Positions 1 to 11,074 of a stretch of 64,000 nucleotides of DNA are shown one piece after another; the stretch's first letter is position 1; each line of letters starts with the position of its first letter. The translations under genes and the position numbers were made by a program. This DNA is from Symbiodinium kawagutii. Lineage: Eukaryota; Sar; Dinophyceae; Suessiales; Symbiodiniaceae. The notes under the pieces were generated by a model that saw nothing but the letters and a program-made list of their open reading frames with translations, was not told the origin of the DNA and made no database searches. The DNA is taken from NCBI GenBank assembly GCA_009767595.1, contig VSDK01010248.1, positions 358,427 to 422,426 on the forward strand, in the 5' to 3' direction.

Positions 1-586
1 AGGGGGGTGTCATAGTATCATGTATCAATGGGTTGTAAATATGGGAGCTAGAATCTACCTCTGAGCTGTGAGACCGTACCCAAGTTTCCTCCGGTATATT
101 TGTTGCTCCTCTCACTACTCAAGGGAAGCCAAAACCTCTAGGTCTATCTACAAACAGTTGTCGGTGAAGTCAAATCAATATACGATTTGATCATTTGATA
201 CTGATACATTCCATATCATCATCATTGGAGTATCAGCAGATTATCATCACATCCCTTTCTCTTGTTGGGGTAGATGCCTCATAGCTTCATGCTGCACCCA
301 GGCGAGCGATGCTGCACAGCTAATTTCAAACTGGCGCTACTGTCTCAAGTAGTGGCTGGTTGCTAATCACTTTCAGCCTACCGTAACAGCCCATCAATTC
401 ACCATAAGAACCTACTCATGAACCCACCGAGAATCACAAAAAAACGATCCACCCAACTGCATGAACCGCAACCCAGCACTTGCAACCACCAACATCCACC
501 AACCAAACAAAAACACTCCAGCTGCACCCCCAAAACCCCCCCCCAAACCTCGCCAAACCCACCATAACCCCAGCACTTTCACCCAC

Positions 587-682
587 CTTTGGGGGCCACC
601 CTTCGCGGTCCGCGCCTGGCCACCAAATTGTCCACCCGCAGCTCCAAGCGGCCAGGCTGGCGCTGAGGCCCCTGCTGAGCTC
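587..682 (-). CDS. Exon of unidentified gene (Arg-rich)
   Basis: GC-rich island in AT-rich DNA. On the minus strand it can run from an acceptor GGCCAG|GAGC to a donor AAAG|GTGGGT and is open in phase, giving a basic segment that includes LELRVDNLVARRGPRRVAPK. No family recognised. Probably belongs to the same second gene as the exons at 1.85, 4.4 and 5.2 kb. The acceptor choice is uncertain because several CAG triplets precede it. Confidence 0.5.
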
Positions 683-747
683 CTGGCCGTTCACTGCTGG
701 TGGGCTCAACAGGGTAGTGCCATGATGATTTCGGGGTAGTCATCTAT

Positions 748-836
748 TAATGTTGGTTTCTGATTAGTATCTACCTGTTGGTTTCATCTATTTTCATTAC
801 TTTAGGGGGGGTTACACTAATCAGAAACCAACATTA
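748..836. repeat. Perfect 21-bp inverted repeat (hairpin)
   Basis: Left arm 748-768 and right arm 816-836 are exact reverse complements, separated by 47 bases. The arms contain TTGGTTTCTGATTAG and its complement. The surrounding 740-1600 stretch is AT-rich intronic or intergenic DNA full of TAGTAG and TAGCTA motifs, with no credible exon. Confidence 0.85.
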
Positions 837-1683
837 GGATGAAACAGGTAATGATTAGGGGCTCAAATCATCCAATGTCAACTATCATTAGTTGGGTGAA
901 CTATTAGTAGTAAATGAACTATGTAGTAGTAAAAATTACTATTAGTTCAACAGGGTAGTGAAGATGATTTAGCTAATCTATTGATCGGATCCCTGTTGTA
1001 GCTTATCCTATCTTAATAGCTAAATCTTTAGCTATAGCTGAATACAAACACTGTTGATAGTATCTTTACCTATTTCACTGTTGTAGCTATCCCATATTAG
1101 GTGAATGTAGGTAAATATTGATAGCTACAGCTGACCAAGTTTTCAAATCATCCGATATTAGTCATTTGCAGTAATAAATCAACCATATTGGAGGTACCCC
1201 GCATTCTAAGAAACCACCATTTCGCTGTAGCAAGAGATATGAAATGATACTAGCATATTTGTTGATGTCCTGATGAGGAAACTCATTAGGCTTGTCCTTT
1301 TGCTGTCACCAGGCTGACAAAAGGCAAAGAGCTGATAGTTATCATGAGCGAAGAACATGATAAGATCGGTGCGCTTCTTTTAGGTTTTCGGCCAGGGTAA
1401 CGCGAGCTTGAATGAGAAGAAGTAGAATTGCACAGCTCCCGTGTCTGCCTAATACCGCTATAATCAGAATTAGCTGACTAGAATCATACATTTGGTCCCA
1501 AAAATGCAAAAACATGAGGGAAACAGGGAAACATGTGTATGCAATGATCAAATACCCAGCCTGTTCTGCAGGTTTTCACATCAGCCAAGCTTGACGTGAG
1601 TAGAACTGCGAGCACGACGATAACTACAACAGGACTGGCGGACGCTTGGAGATGGCGGTCAGCCGCTCAGAGGCTCAACTCAC

Positions 1684-1714
1684 GATCTCCTTGTGCTTGG
1701 GCGGTTGCGTCCTA
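1684..1714 (-). CDS. Candidate short exon
   Basis: Minus-strand segment between CACAG| and a strong donor GATC|GTGAGT; one open frame gives RTQPPKHKEI. It does not join the neighbouring exon at 1.85 kb in phase, so either a boundary or the call is wrong. No homology recognised. Confidence 0.3.
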
Positions 1715-1739
1715 CTGTGAACCATCACCCAACACACTC

Positions 1740-1801
1740 AACCACCCAACCAACCACCCAACCAACCACTTAACCAACCACCCAACCAACCACCAAACCA
1801 A
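1740..1801. repeat. ACCAACC / ACCACCC simple repeat
   Basis: Tandem degenerate 4-mer and 8-mer array of ACCAACCACC units immediately left of the exon at 1829. In minus-strand sense it is a GGTTGGTTG array at the 5' part of the following intron, as at most other exons here. Confidence 0.85.
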
Positions 1802-1828
1802 CTGGGCAAGCACCCAAGCCATCCTTAC

Positions 1829-1886
1829 ATCTTGGCCCCGCAGTTGCGCAGCCCCGTCCTCTTGGGCCACCGCGGACGCCCCGGGA
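1829..1886 (-). CDS. Exon of unidentified gene (acidic/Gln helix)
   Basis: Minus-strand segment ending at a strong donor CAAGAT|GTAAGG, with an acceptor-like GTGAG|TCCC upstream. The frame gives PGASAVAQEDGAAQLRGQD, and its incoming phase matches the outgoing phase of the exon at 4345-4441. No domain recognised. Confidence 0.5.
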
Positions 1887-3058
1887 CTCACGCGGAACGT
1901 TCACACCACCTGAGCTCGTCCAAGATCGGTTGCCAGGCGTGACAATGATGGCAGGAATGTTGGTCGCTATTAGTGGTTTATCATAGCTAGTAGTGGTTTA
2001 TCTGGCCAGTAGTGGTTTATCATGGCTAGTGGTTCATGACCCAAATACTCCATAGCATTTCCTTGTACAATTACCCAGTTTGTGAGCAAATGTGCCATGC
2101 AGGGAGCATATGGTAATTGTTAGTAATGATTTACAATGGCTAGTCATGGATAATAGTTGTTAGTAGTGGTAATGGCTAATATGGTTAGTAATGGTTTATA
2201 ATTGTTGAGAACAAAACCTGCTGTCCACATATTGATTGATAGCGGATTCTACCAGGGGATAGTCAACAACTACTTTTCGATAATTTGTCCTTCACATTGA
2301 TTTGTTGTTCAAGACTCGCATCATGGCTAAATGTATTCCTACAGATTGTAGTGAACGTCCATGCAACAAGGGCTAACGAGGCAAAACGGCCAAACACGAG
2401 CTCATGGTGCACCATGGTCAATCTTCCAAGGCAAATTATGCCCCAAGACCCAGGTTTTCACAAAGAGAAGTGAGACTATTTAGTCACTTTAGTTTAAAAA
2501 ACCCTGAGAAGTTTCGGGACCTTCATGTGGGTAGAACTGGCAATAGTCTAGTCTGGAGTATTGCAAATTTTGGTTTCCCTGCTTGAGAACGATATATCAA
2601 AGGGAACAAATCATGTATCACTTTTGAAGGCAAACTGCTGAGCTACACCACTACACCCAAAGAATCTGAGAATGTAATGGAAACTATCTGCGGCAGTTAA
2701 TAAGTTGAGAATGTAGCGGAGACTATCTGCAGCAGTCCATAAGTTGCGCCCAGAAATGCATCACATCTGTCACCATTTCATCCCAGGAACGGAGTTGTTC
2801 GCAGAGTCGTTCCATCTGGCGGCGCCAAGGTTTGGGTTGAACAAAGGAAGGGAACTGTTCAGCAAATCAGGGGACCATGAGGGACCATCTGGGAAGCCAA
2901 GATCCGGCCATAGCTCAATCAGTTTGGCTTCTGGTCAGACATGGTTATCTGAAAAAATGCAGATTTTCCCTGCAAAAATAAACGAAGGGTATCTCACCAT
3001 TGATGGACCCGTGTTTCAACGAGCCCTGAGTCTCTCAGGCTTCTCGTTGGTCAGTGCT

Positions 3059-3150
3059 TGAACCCCCCCTATGGAAAATATGCTCGTCAGCAAACCATTT
3101 GTTAATAACTACTAGGGAAAACAAACATTGTTAAATCCACCAACCACTCA
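3059..3150. repeat. Dispersed element, family C copy
   Basis: Shares a long block with 34273-34373, including CAACCATTTG..TAATAACTACTAGGGAAAA followed by a CACCAACCA end. The rest of 1.9-4.3 kb is AT-rich simple-sequence DNA (TAGTGGTTTA, CATCATCA and AACCATTG tracts, and a small TTATCATT/AATGATAA hairpin near 3660) with no exon I can support. Confidence 0.6.
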
Positions 3151-4344
3151 GTGTAACATGGCAACGAAACAGCCATTTACATTTGATCGGAGACACTCCG
3201 CAAATACACAACTTCGCTAAATAAGGGGGTCTGAGGGTTGGTTGAAAGCCAAACACGGACCTTACAAATCTCGGCTCTTGGAAAATGGCAGCATACCTTG
3301 AGGGACCAAAACGTATCCAAAAAAATGCAGTCTGGAAAACCGGCTAAAGGCTCCGCATCATGGCTTCCGAAACACGAGTCATGATGCTGTTAATATTCCC
3401 GGTTGATGGACCATCATCAAAAAGACACCCGTAATATTTGTTGTTAGATTATTTGCAGTTGATGGTTGATCTGACATCAATCCGTCTGCATCCCACCAAC
3501 CTGTATCCAATCGCTAGTAGTTCATTATTGCAGTCGATGTAAAAATTACAGTGATTCACCATCTTCATCAGCACGTACAAATATGGACTACAGGTAGAAG
3601 TAACCGTCATCGTCACCACCATGATCAACTATACATTGCCATAATCATTAAATATCATTATCATTTTGATAATGATAAATTGTTGTTATGATTATCATCA
3701 TTGGCATCACTACCGTTTTGACTACCCATGATCCATGTTTAATTAAGCATCAGCATCAACCATCTACACTCTAGTCAACTAACTTGGTCACATGGGAAAT
3801 TCACCATCTAGTATGGCTTACCTATGTAAACGTTTGTGATTTTTGAATTCCAGGTTAGGTTCCAAGAGGGCAATCACTATCATCTACTTCACATCCCCTA
3901 CAAGTATCAACCATCTTGATCATGGTCAACCGTCAACTATCACTGTTGACCATCATCATGAATCATCATCATCACCATCATGTTTATCAATTGGTGGTTC
4001 ATCAACTTGTTTCACAATCATTTTTGTTAACCACTAGCTAACCATTGATGGTTAATGGTTGATAGCCACCATAACTGCTTATCCTCAACCATAACTGGCT
4101 GTGGGTCAGTTCACCCCGTACCCCTGGTTCCCCCCTGTTAACCACTGTTTTCCTTATAGTTTGTTGGTTATGATCCCCCATATTGGCTGGTTAATATTGA
4201 CCCAAAGCCATGTGGAAACTACCCCTCAATTCATTAGTGGTTAATTAATCTTTTAGTGGTTAATCTAACTAACTAATGATTAACCACTAGCTATCCTTGG
4301 TGGTTCATCTTCCCATCACTGGCCCACCACCCATCCATCCGAAC

Positions 4345-4441
4345 CCATGGAGTGCCTCGCGTTGGCCACCAGAGAGGCCCAGGTTTTTCAGGGCCCGGCG
4401 CAACTGGGCCATGCTCAGGGCGCCCACCTGGGGGGCGAAGC
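4345..4441 (-). CDS. Exon with EF-hand-like helix
   Basis: Minus-strand exon from CACCCAG|GCTTC to CATGG|GTTCGG. The frame contains ALSMAQLRRALKNLGLSG, which resembles the exit helix of an EF-hand (calmodulin-type EL..AL..LG). The incoming phase fits the exon at 5147-5253 directly. A second possible acceptor (CCCCAG|GTGG, 4427) would shorten it by 14 bases. It lies downstream of the TGA at 7906, so it is assigned to a second gene. Confidence 0.65.
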
Positions 4442-5146
4442 CTGGGTGGGTTGAGATGGTTGGAGGGGTGGCTGGGGAGGGTGGGGGTGGTTGAGGGTTG
4501 GTTGGTTGAGGTTGGTTGGTGCTGGATGATGCTTAGGTTGAGATTGTTGGTTGAGGTTGGATGATGTTTATTGGTTGAGGTTGGTGGATGTTGATGTATC
4601 ATTATGTATAACGGCTAGTTCTTGGTTGCTTGTGGGTTGAATGTGGGTGCTGTCACAGTGGTGTCCAGAGGGTGACTTGTTGGGACACAAAGCATTTTTG
4701 GCAATCCCAAAGAATCAACAATACCAATAATAAACTTACATTCATTATTTAGCGTAGGTTATACAGTATAGTTACATACACAAATAAATCAATCAAGTAA
4801 ACGTCCATCATTGATGCCTTTGATTCACTATACAAGTGATATGTCCAACATGTTTTAACTATAAGCCCGATACACAAATGAAACAAGATAATTATGTGGT
4901 TTACAAAATAAAATCAATCAATATCAATACATGCAAAACACACACTCTTTTCACATATCAATAGATGCATGAAACCCTGATTGTTGATTATAATCCCCTA
5001 TTGCTAACCCTCATCATTGTGCATACACACGTCATTGGTTGTTATTCCCTATGATCAACCGTTATTGTTGTCCATCATTAAGCATTGTTGTTGTTGTCCA
5101 TCATTAACCATTACTTGCCAATAAACAAAAACTTCTGATCTTCCAC

Positions 5147-5253
5147 AGCTGTACCACTTGGCGCCACGAACGCGCGCCTTGCGCTCGTCGAACTCCGACA
5201 ACACGCGCTTGCACGCGTCCGACACGCGCTCGTCATCCCGTGCGCAGCGCAGC
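5147..5253 (-). CDS. Exon, charged segment with spaced cysteines
   Basis: Minus-strand exon between CCCCCAG|GCTG and AGCT|GTGGAAG, 107 bases, very GC-rich. Sequence includes CARDDERVSDACKRVLSEFD and ends near GAKWYS. It joins the 4345-4441 exon in phase, giving WYSC at the junction. Strongly helical and charged; no family assigned. AACC-rich DNA lies to its left and GGTT-rich DNA to its right on the plus strand. Confidence 0.65.
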
Positions 5254-5528
5254 CTGGGGGTGGTGTTCCATCCCAAAGGTGTGACGTGGTGGTCACTAAC
5301 TTACTATCTGGTTGAGAAGTGACTGACTGGTGGCCACTAATGATTTAACAGTTGTGATTTAATGTGATTTATAGGATGCTTGATGATGGTGAACTAACCG
5401 GTGTTGACAACCGGTGATGGTAACTGGTGATGATGGTTGACAAACCGGTGATGATTATTTGATGTTGGTAGTGATTGGGAAACTACAGTATGTGTTAGTA
5501 GGAAAATGATGGCAATTTCAACAGTCAG

Positions 5529-5606
<78 letters not shown>
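5529..5606. repeat. (TGA)n microsatellite
   Basis: About 26 uninterrupted TGA/GAT triplets. It produces poly-Asp and poly-Ser reading frames on the two strands that are not genes. It lies in non-coding DNA between exon-like segments. Confidence 0.97.
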
Positions 5607-5608
<2 letters not shown>

Positions 5609-6210
5609 CACTGAACCTTGTGCATATACCTTTCTGGGGGAAGACTGGTAAACTATCCTGGAAGCTAAGAATCACCATATTTATAGGTGAACCAGCTATA
5701 GATGGTGGATTTTCCACTTCAAGGTTAGTTTGCCAAAGGGGAATCATCTTTCTTGAAGTTACTGATTGCAACCCAGCAAATCAGGCCAGCTCGCGCAAGG
5801 ATTTCACCAAGCTTCCAAACAATTGTGATCAACGTTGATTCGAGCTGCGTGAACCCTATAGGGATTCCTCTAGGTAGGTTCATTGATGCTCATCATCTTC
5901 ATAAGAAGGGCCCTGAGAAACCATGACTATCCTCTGGTGAAATAAGCTGGTTGCATGGGAAACCCATCCTTTATTCTACTGGTTGACCTATTAGAAACTG
6001 ATATCTTTAACTTCCAGAGTTAGGTCACCATCCTTGACCATCAGAAACCATGATATTCCCAAACACATTGTTAGTTCAGGATGGCTCAGGAAGTCTAAGC
6101 GATTATCCTATCATCAACTATTTTTCACTATGCTTGGTTGTTAGCAGCCATAATCAACCACTATTAGTTTCTCCTCCCTGGCAACCCTGGTTCAACTCAC
6201 ACTCATCTTC

Positions 6211-6273
6211 CAGGTGCCCCCCACACGGCGCGTTTGATCGCCGCCAAGGTGTGGTCCAACCAGCGGGGGCGAT
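6211..6273 (-). CDS. Exon-like segment, strand uncertain
   Basis: GC-rich island bounded on both strands by CAG. On the minus strand CTGCAG|ATCG to CCTG|GAAG (GA donor) gives RPRWLDHTLAAIKRAVWGAP. The plus strand is also open (CAG|GTGCC to CTGCAG|GTGGC). Minus is preferred because neighbouring exons are minus. No family recognised. Confidence 0.4.
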
Positions 6274-6309
6274 CTGCAGGTGGCAAACACCTGGGTTTCG
6301 AGAAACGCA

Positions 6310-6425
6310 CATGGTTTCAACCCCTTGGATCCATCAATATCAGGTGGTTTCAACCGTTAATCCATCAATTGGTGGTTTCATACCCCGTGGAAACATCAGT
6401 TGGTGGTTTCAACCCCGTTGGTCGT
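6310..6425. repeat. Degenerate tandem repeat GGTGGTTTCAACC
   Basis: Three to four copies of a roughly 35-bp unit built on GGTGGTTTCAACC..CCATCAA. The same GGTGGTTTC motif opens the dispersed inverted-repeat elements elsewhere in the window. Confidence 0.7.
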
Positions 6426-7145
6426 TGCAAATTTCCTTTGAAAAACACTAGTCAATCAACCAAATTCAAAGGACATTAGCCAACCAACAGGACAATGAAC
6501 ATGTTCACACATACTTGTATCAAAAGGGAAACTATCTTATTGATTTTGATGTGAACACCAAGAGGTACAAGCAGTTCTTGAGATAGCAATTCAAACACGT
6601 ACAGGTAACTTGGATGTGCCACTGGGTAACCATGGTGAATGTTGTCACTAAGTCGGAGTGCACATGCGAGTGTTCTAAAACATTGGCCCAGGTAGGGGGG
6701 GCGGTGCTGGCAACTCTTCGGGTAGGGAAGGGGTGCTCGTTCTTCATCCCTAGGCAGCAGGGGCGATCCACAAAGACTGACATTGAAATGCACATCTTTC
6801 AGTGCAACCTCGCAGGACTTCAATGATCTAAGGCACGGTTTGATCCTCGTGCCAAGCTCAGGCTTAGAGGCACCAAAGACGGTCCAGAAAGCAACTGCAA
6901 AATGACATCATCTCAAGTACCAAACAATTCAGTTCATCAGGAATGAAATGTACCTATATAAGTTGATGAATCATGAAATAATCCTGAGTACCCAAAACAT
7001 TCATTTGTTCGAAGGCATTTATCAAAAGGTTTAAGATTGCCTCCGCATGAGGGACCTTCGGATATAAGTTGGATGGTGATTCAGCCATCAACGAGGCTCG
7101 TTTGCAAAACTCAAAGTCAGTCTCTTCAAACATATGGCATATGGG

Positions 7146-7230
7146 GACTTCTCAAAATAGGGGACTCCCCAAATCATCCTTGTATAAATTGATAGTAATA
7201 AAGGAACCATTGTCCAAAAAGATATGAATT
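7146..7230. repeat. Dispersed inverted-repeat element, partial copy (family A)
   Basis: Begins CTTCTCAAAATAGGGGACT and continues CCCCAAATCATCC, the left half of the roughly 100-bp family A element whose complete copy is at 10975-11074. The right terminus is degraded. Confidence 0.6.
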
Positions 7231-7282
7231 GATCTCAACTGGGTGAACCATCCCCCGAGACTCCAGGACATTCCGCTGATTC

Positions 7283-7351
7283 CTTTGCAGGTCCAGCACT
7301 GGATGCCCAGCATCTCCCAGGCCGAGGCCAACACTCCTGAACTCCCTGCAG
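7283..7351. CDS. Exon-like segment, strand unresolved
   Basis: Plus strand: TTTGCAG|GTCC to CTGCAG|GTACTG, open in one frame (VQHWMPSISQAEANTPEL). Minus strand: CTGCAG|GGAG to CAAAG|GAATC, open as SSGVLASAWEMLGIQCWTCK. Both have reasonable splice sites, so I cannot decide the strand or whether it is used. It lies just beyond the TGA that ends the large minus-strand gene. Confidence 0.3.
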
Positions 7352-7430
7352 GTACTGCGATTGCGCTAGGCCACACCTGTCATCAGCAATTCTGGTGCTG
7401 AACCATGGTGATCATGGGCTTCCTATATAT

Positions 7431-7534
7431 GGTGGGTTTCTCCGATTAAGGGATTACTCCCAAATCACCCTTTTTAAACCGTTTACAGCAATAAACCAAC
7501 CATTTTGGTGGTCCTTGATTTTTGAGAAATCACC
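7431..7534. repeat. Dispersed inverted-repeat element (family A)
   Basis: Diverged copy from GGTGGGTTTCTCC to TTTTGAGAAATCACC, with the internal AAATCACC and AATAAACCAACCATTTTGG blocks typical of the family. Confidence 0.65.
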
Positions 7535-7565
7535 GAACAGGTGTGTCATCTTGTGTTGGCACCAG

Positions 7566-7616
7566 CGGAAAGCTGCACCCACTTGGCCAATGACTTGGCC
7601 CTGCTGCGGCTACCAG
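7566..7616. CDS. Exon-like segment, strand unresolved
   Basis: Plus strand: ACCAG|CGGA to CTACCAG|GTTC gives ESCTHLANDLALLRLP, which resembles the NDIALL motif around the catalytic Asp of S1 proteases. Minus strand is also open (SRAKSLAKWVQLSA). No TAAHC or GDSGG partner exon was found, so the protease reading is not accepted. Confidence 0.3.
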
Positions 7617-7905
7617 GTTCACGGTGCTGGTCCCATGTTCTGAAGTGCTGAACTCTTAAGAATGTGGATAATTGTCCATTATCGAAGGTTAAGTGCTGCA
7701 TCAAGCCTGTGATACACATCTTCTGGATGGTCATTGCTTGGACTTGATGGGTAGCATCAATAGGGATTTTGATACGAATGCATGAATAGATGATGACTAG
7801 CTATGATGAATAATCTACTGCCAGCGAATCAGAGTAGTTCCATACTGAAACCCCCAGCTACCCCCATGCATCATGGTAGCTTTGGTCCAAATTCCACCCT
7901 GCAGC

Positions 7906-7984
7906 TCAACCCTTTGCGAAGAGCCTGTTCAGGAGCTCGTAGTAGGAGATCGTGCCGGAGTGATCGGTGTTGAAGATGTCAAAC
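7906..7984 (-). CDS. Terminal exon: EF-hand calcium-binding loop and stop
   Basis: Minus-strand exon after CCCCCAG|GTTT. It encodes FDIFNTDHSGTISYYELLNR followed by LFAKG and a TGA at 7906-7908. The loop NTDHSGTISYYE keeps the expected D/S/G/I/E spacing of a canonical EF-hand, so calcium binding is likely. It joins the previous exon (8284-8344) in phase. The TGA overlaps a possible GT donor (AAGG|GTTGAG), so an alternative splice past it is conceivable, but no in-phase partner was found. This is the best candidate for the 3' end of the large gene. Confidence 0.85.
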
Positions 7985-8283
7985 CTGGGGGAGCGAAGGT
8001 GGATGGCAGCTCCGGTGAGAGCTGCGGCTTTGACAGCGTTTGGTGAGATATCTGAGAGAGAACGAACTCCTTTGCTTCTTGCCTACCTCAAAGGCTTTAA
8101 ACACAATGACTGATGATAATCCATTGTCTTGAAGATGGTCAAGAAGTCCAACAACATTGACTAACATTGACCTCAATTGTTTATTGGTGACCATTTTATT
8201 CAGTCAGCATGACCATTCATTCAACAATTCTTGACCATGATGAACCCATTATTTTGGGGTAGCCCGATCTCACTGCTCGGCAC

Positions 8284-8344
8284 CCGGACAATTCCTGCAG
8301 TTTCTCGCGGGACAATGGCAGCTTCAAGTCGCGCAAGAGAACAC
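8284..8344 (-). CDS. Exon linking two EF-hands
   Basis: Minus-strand exon from GTTGCAG|GTGT to CCGG|GTGCCG. Encodes VLLRDLKLPLSREKLQELSG, a typical linker-plus-entering-helix between paired EF-hands (L.LPLS.EKL.EL). Phases fit both neighbours (9397-9493 and 7906-7984). A second donor (GAGCA|GTGAG, 8274) breaks the frame into the last exon. Confidence 0.85.
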
Positions 8345-9396
8345 CTGCAACGCACTCGGTGCACATGCAAAGACATGCAAAGTGATGGTTGAGTCGAAAC
8401 AACGAAAGGCATCCATCAATAAAGATTGAAGTTGCGCACAGCCACTGTTCATCAGAACACATGATTGACAGTTGTTGAAGAATATTATCACTTTTAAAGC
8501 CTTGTATTGGTAGATTGTGAATAAATCAGTTTGGAGCTGACTTTCTTGAAACGCTTGGACTATCACCAAACACTCTATCCAATGAGATGGCATTGATGAA
8601 GGTTGATGACCAACAGTTTAGGACGGCAGTTGTTGTATTCCATTGATGCTCTATGACAGTGCATGTCCGACAACTTGCAACTAACCTTTTGTAAACTATG
8701 TGGCAATGTAGATGTAGATCAGAAAGGAACTAGCCGTTGGTATGTACAAGAATTACCAATCACGTCCAATCACATCTAATCACCCAAGGTCCGTGGTAGC
8801 TGCTGTTGAGCTACTGCAACGCATATGGCGTTGGTCATTGTGCGGACTGCCCAGCTACAGTCGTTGATCCTCTTACGGTCTTATCGGCCACTTAACCATC
8901 TCATCACCATTTGATCAGCCAACCAATGAAGCTCAGCTAGCTCAGCTAGCTCCGCTCATAAAGCCTAACTAATCGACAAATCCTGCATTCACTTCGATTG
9001 GTTGGTTGGTGAATTAGCTGGGTTGATTTGTGATTAGCTTCGCTCTCATCTCATCCCAGATCTTCCCATGCTGGAACTAACTAACAAGGACCGTATGTAC
9101 CAAGCATCTCATGATCAATCCTCCATTCATCACCAGCTCATCGAATCTGGCTCCATTGGCTCCATTGGCTCACCCACTACCCATGCTGGTGATGAATGGA
9201 GGATGAAAAGCTCTGGTGATCACAAATGATTTTTCGATGAAGCATGGCTCCACGAACGCTTGATCCTTCCACCACTACCCGTGCTCCATTTGCGTGAAAC
9301 CTACTTCCCCAAAGTTAATTAACCAACCAATTTCATGCTTCAAATCCACCCAACCATTGGGGTTCCACCATTGCTCTTCAGCACCGGCCCTGGCAC

Positions 9397-9493
9397 CTTC
9401 CAACTGGCTGAAGCTCAGCCTTCCCGAGCCCTCCACGTCTGCGTCCCCGAAGGTTTGCAGTAAGGCGCCGCTGCCGTAGCGCGCTAAGGCGCC
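9397..9493 (-). CDS. EF-hand exon
   Basis: Minus-strand exon, GCCCCAG|GGCG to GGAAG|GTGCC, 97 bases. Contains LLQTFGDADVEGSGRLSFSQ followed by LEG: entering helix, loop D-V-E-G-S-G-R-L-S-F-S-Q and exit helix. Ligand positions 1, 3, 5 and 9 and the Gly at 6 are acceptable; position 12 is Gln rather than Glu, which usually weakens calcium binding. Plus-strand DNA right of the exon is GGTGG-rich and left of the next exon AACC-rich. Confidence 0.85.
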
Positions 9494-10395
9494 CTGGGGC
9501 GGAACTCAGCGGGGAGGTGGTGACGATGGTGACTTGGGGGTTGATTCAGACATCGTTCAAGGAGAATTTTGAATTAGATTCGGGTTTTATGATGATTTTT
9601 AAGTTTCATGATGGTTTTAAGATCTTTTAAGTTTGATGGTGGTTAGATTCAAATGATTCGTTTGATGACTTTAGGGCTATAATGATTATGATACTTACGC
9701 AACCATTGTCAATATCAGGATTGATTCATGATCAATCATTAGTGATATGACCATGGTTATTTGTTATCGCTACAGTAAATGGTTTATCAGATTAAATGGA
9801 AGCTGTATTGATGAAACCTAGTGATGGTGGATGAACTTACCTGTTGATCATTTTGAATCAGCACAGTGATGGTTATGATAGTGATTGTGATGGATCATTG
9901 TAAACTTGTGATCACTATGGTGGGTATTATGCACGTGGATAAACAGTTTGATAATGGTTGTTCAGAACAGTTGATAGGGTTGACCAAGCAAAAACAACAT
10001 TCATGGTTAAGGTACAGTAAGTGGATATAGTCACGAATGGTTCCACAGCAATGATGATTGGAGTACTGGATACTCACAATTGTCCATGCAGGCCAATTAA
10101 ATGACGATGAACTACTTGTTCGTGATTGTTAATGATGTGATGGTGAACAATGGTCATGAAGGATCACGAAAGGGAGAAGACTATCCAACTCTATCCAGCA
10201 AGATTCTGGCCCGATGATTTTGACCCAAGAGCACTGATATCCCAGCATTGACCATCGTTGATTCTTAGCAATTGCTCATTGATAAACAAACATCATTTTC
10301 ATTGGCCATCATCTGATGCAATACCATCATTTTGGCTTTCTTAACCATCATTCATGATTGGCCATCATTGTGAGAAGGGGTAACCCATTCCGCGC

Positions 10396-10431
10396 CTTCA
10401 GTTCGCCCAAGATGTCTTCCACGCGGGTGGC
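10396..10431 (-). CDS. Small exon, helical linker
   Basis: Minus-strand, CTCCAG|GCCA to CTGAAG|GCGCGG (GC donor), 12 codons: ATRVEDILGELK. In phase with both EF-hand neighbours. A GT donor 11 bases downstream (AATGG|GTTACC) would add ARN but breaks the phase. Confidence 0.7.
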
Positions 10432-10974
10432 CTGGAGGTTGGCGTTTAGACGAGGACATGTCATGGTGAAGATGGTTCAGGTGGGCGGCCCATGTGAATT
10501 AGCAATTGCTGATGGAATTCTGATGCTGCTCGACCATGTGTTTTTGCTCAGCTGGCTCGGGTATTACATCCCAGAATGTTGGCTGATGGCTGATGACAGC
10601 CAAGAATAATAGTTGGAAGTTGGAAGGTACTAAATATATCAGGTTAGACGGGCTTTGTCCATTGAAATATCCCCAAGCATCATCAACCATCCAAAGCGAT
10701 GTTCAAAGTTGTGAGGCAAAACCATCAACCGTGGCCATGGACACTGTTGCGGATCCCTGTGATCACATTGGATTCAAACTAGTACCGTCATAAGAATCAA
10801 TGAACCAGTGTCACCCCCCACAACCCGAGGTAGTATAAGCATGGTTGCCTCTGTGATGGTCGAGCAACCACTGGTGGGTAGTTGAACCACCCCTATGAAG
10901 AATAAGTGTCAATCAACCAACCATCCCAAAATAGGGGAAATAGAAAAGTGCATTACAGTTCAAAACTACCAGAT

Positions 10975-11074
10975 GGGTGTTTCTCAAAATAGGGGACCCC
11001 CTAAATCATCCATTGATCATCATTTTTACTAATCAACCAACCATTTTGGGGTACCGCTATTTTGAGAAACACCC
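10975..11074. repeat. Complete inverted-repeat element (family A), 4-bp flanking duplication
   Basis: 100 bp bounded by GGGTGTTTCTCAAAATAGGG and the complementary CTATTTTGAGAAACACCC. Internal sequence has AAATCATCC and ATCAACCAACCATTTTGGGG. AGAT is present directly on both sides, consistent with a target-site duplication. No coding capacity. It resembles a MITE or introner-like insertion and lies in the intron next to the exon at 11156. Confidence 0.85.

Noticed and set aside
1853..1910. Plus-strand LLGHRGRPGTHAE, resembling a glycerophosphodiesterase GHRG motif
   Set aside because: The minus strand of the same patch has a strong GTAAGG donor and a frame that fits its neighbour; the expected ENT motif is absent.
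5147..5253. Similarity to GLG1 cysteine-rich repeats
   Set aside because: Only two spaced cysteines; the sequence joins an EF-hand-like exon, and the GLG1 pattern does not continue.
5506..5838. Reading frames with poly-Asp (plus) and poly-Ser (minus)
   Set aside because: Produced by the (TGA)n microsatellite; flanking sequence is intronic in composition and has no domain.
7566..7616. Trypsin-like NDLALLRLP motif on the plus strand
   Set aside because: A single short motif; no TAAHC or GDSGG exon nearby, and the surrounding exons are minus-strand. Kept only as an unresolved segment.
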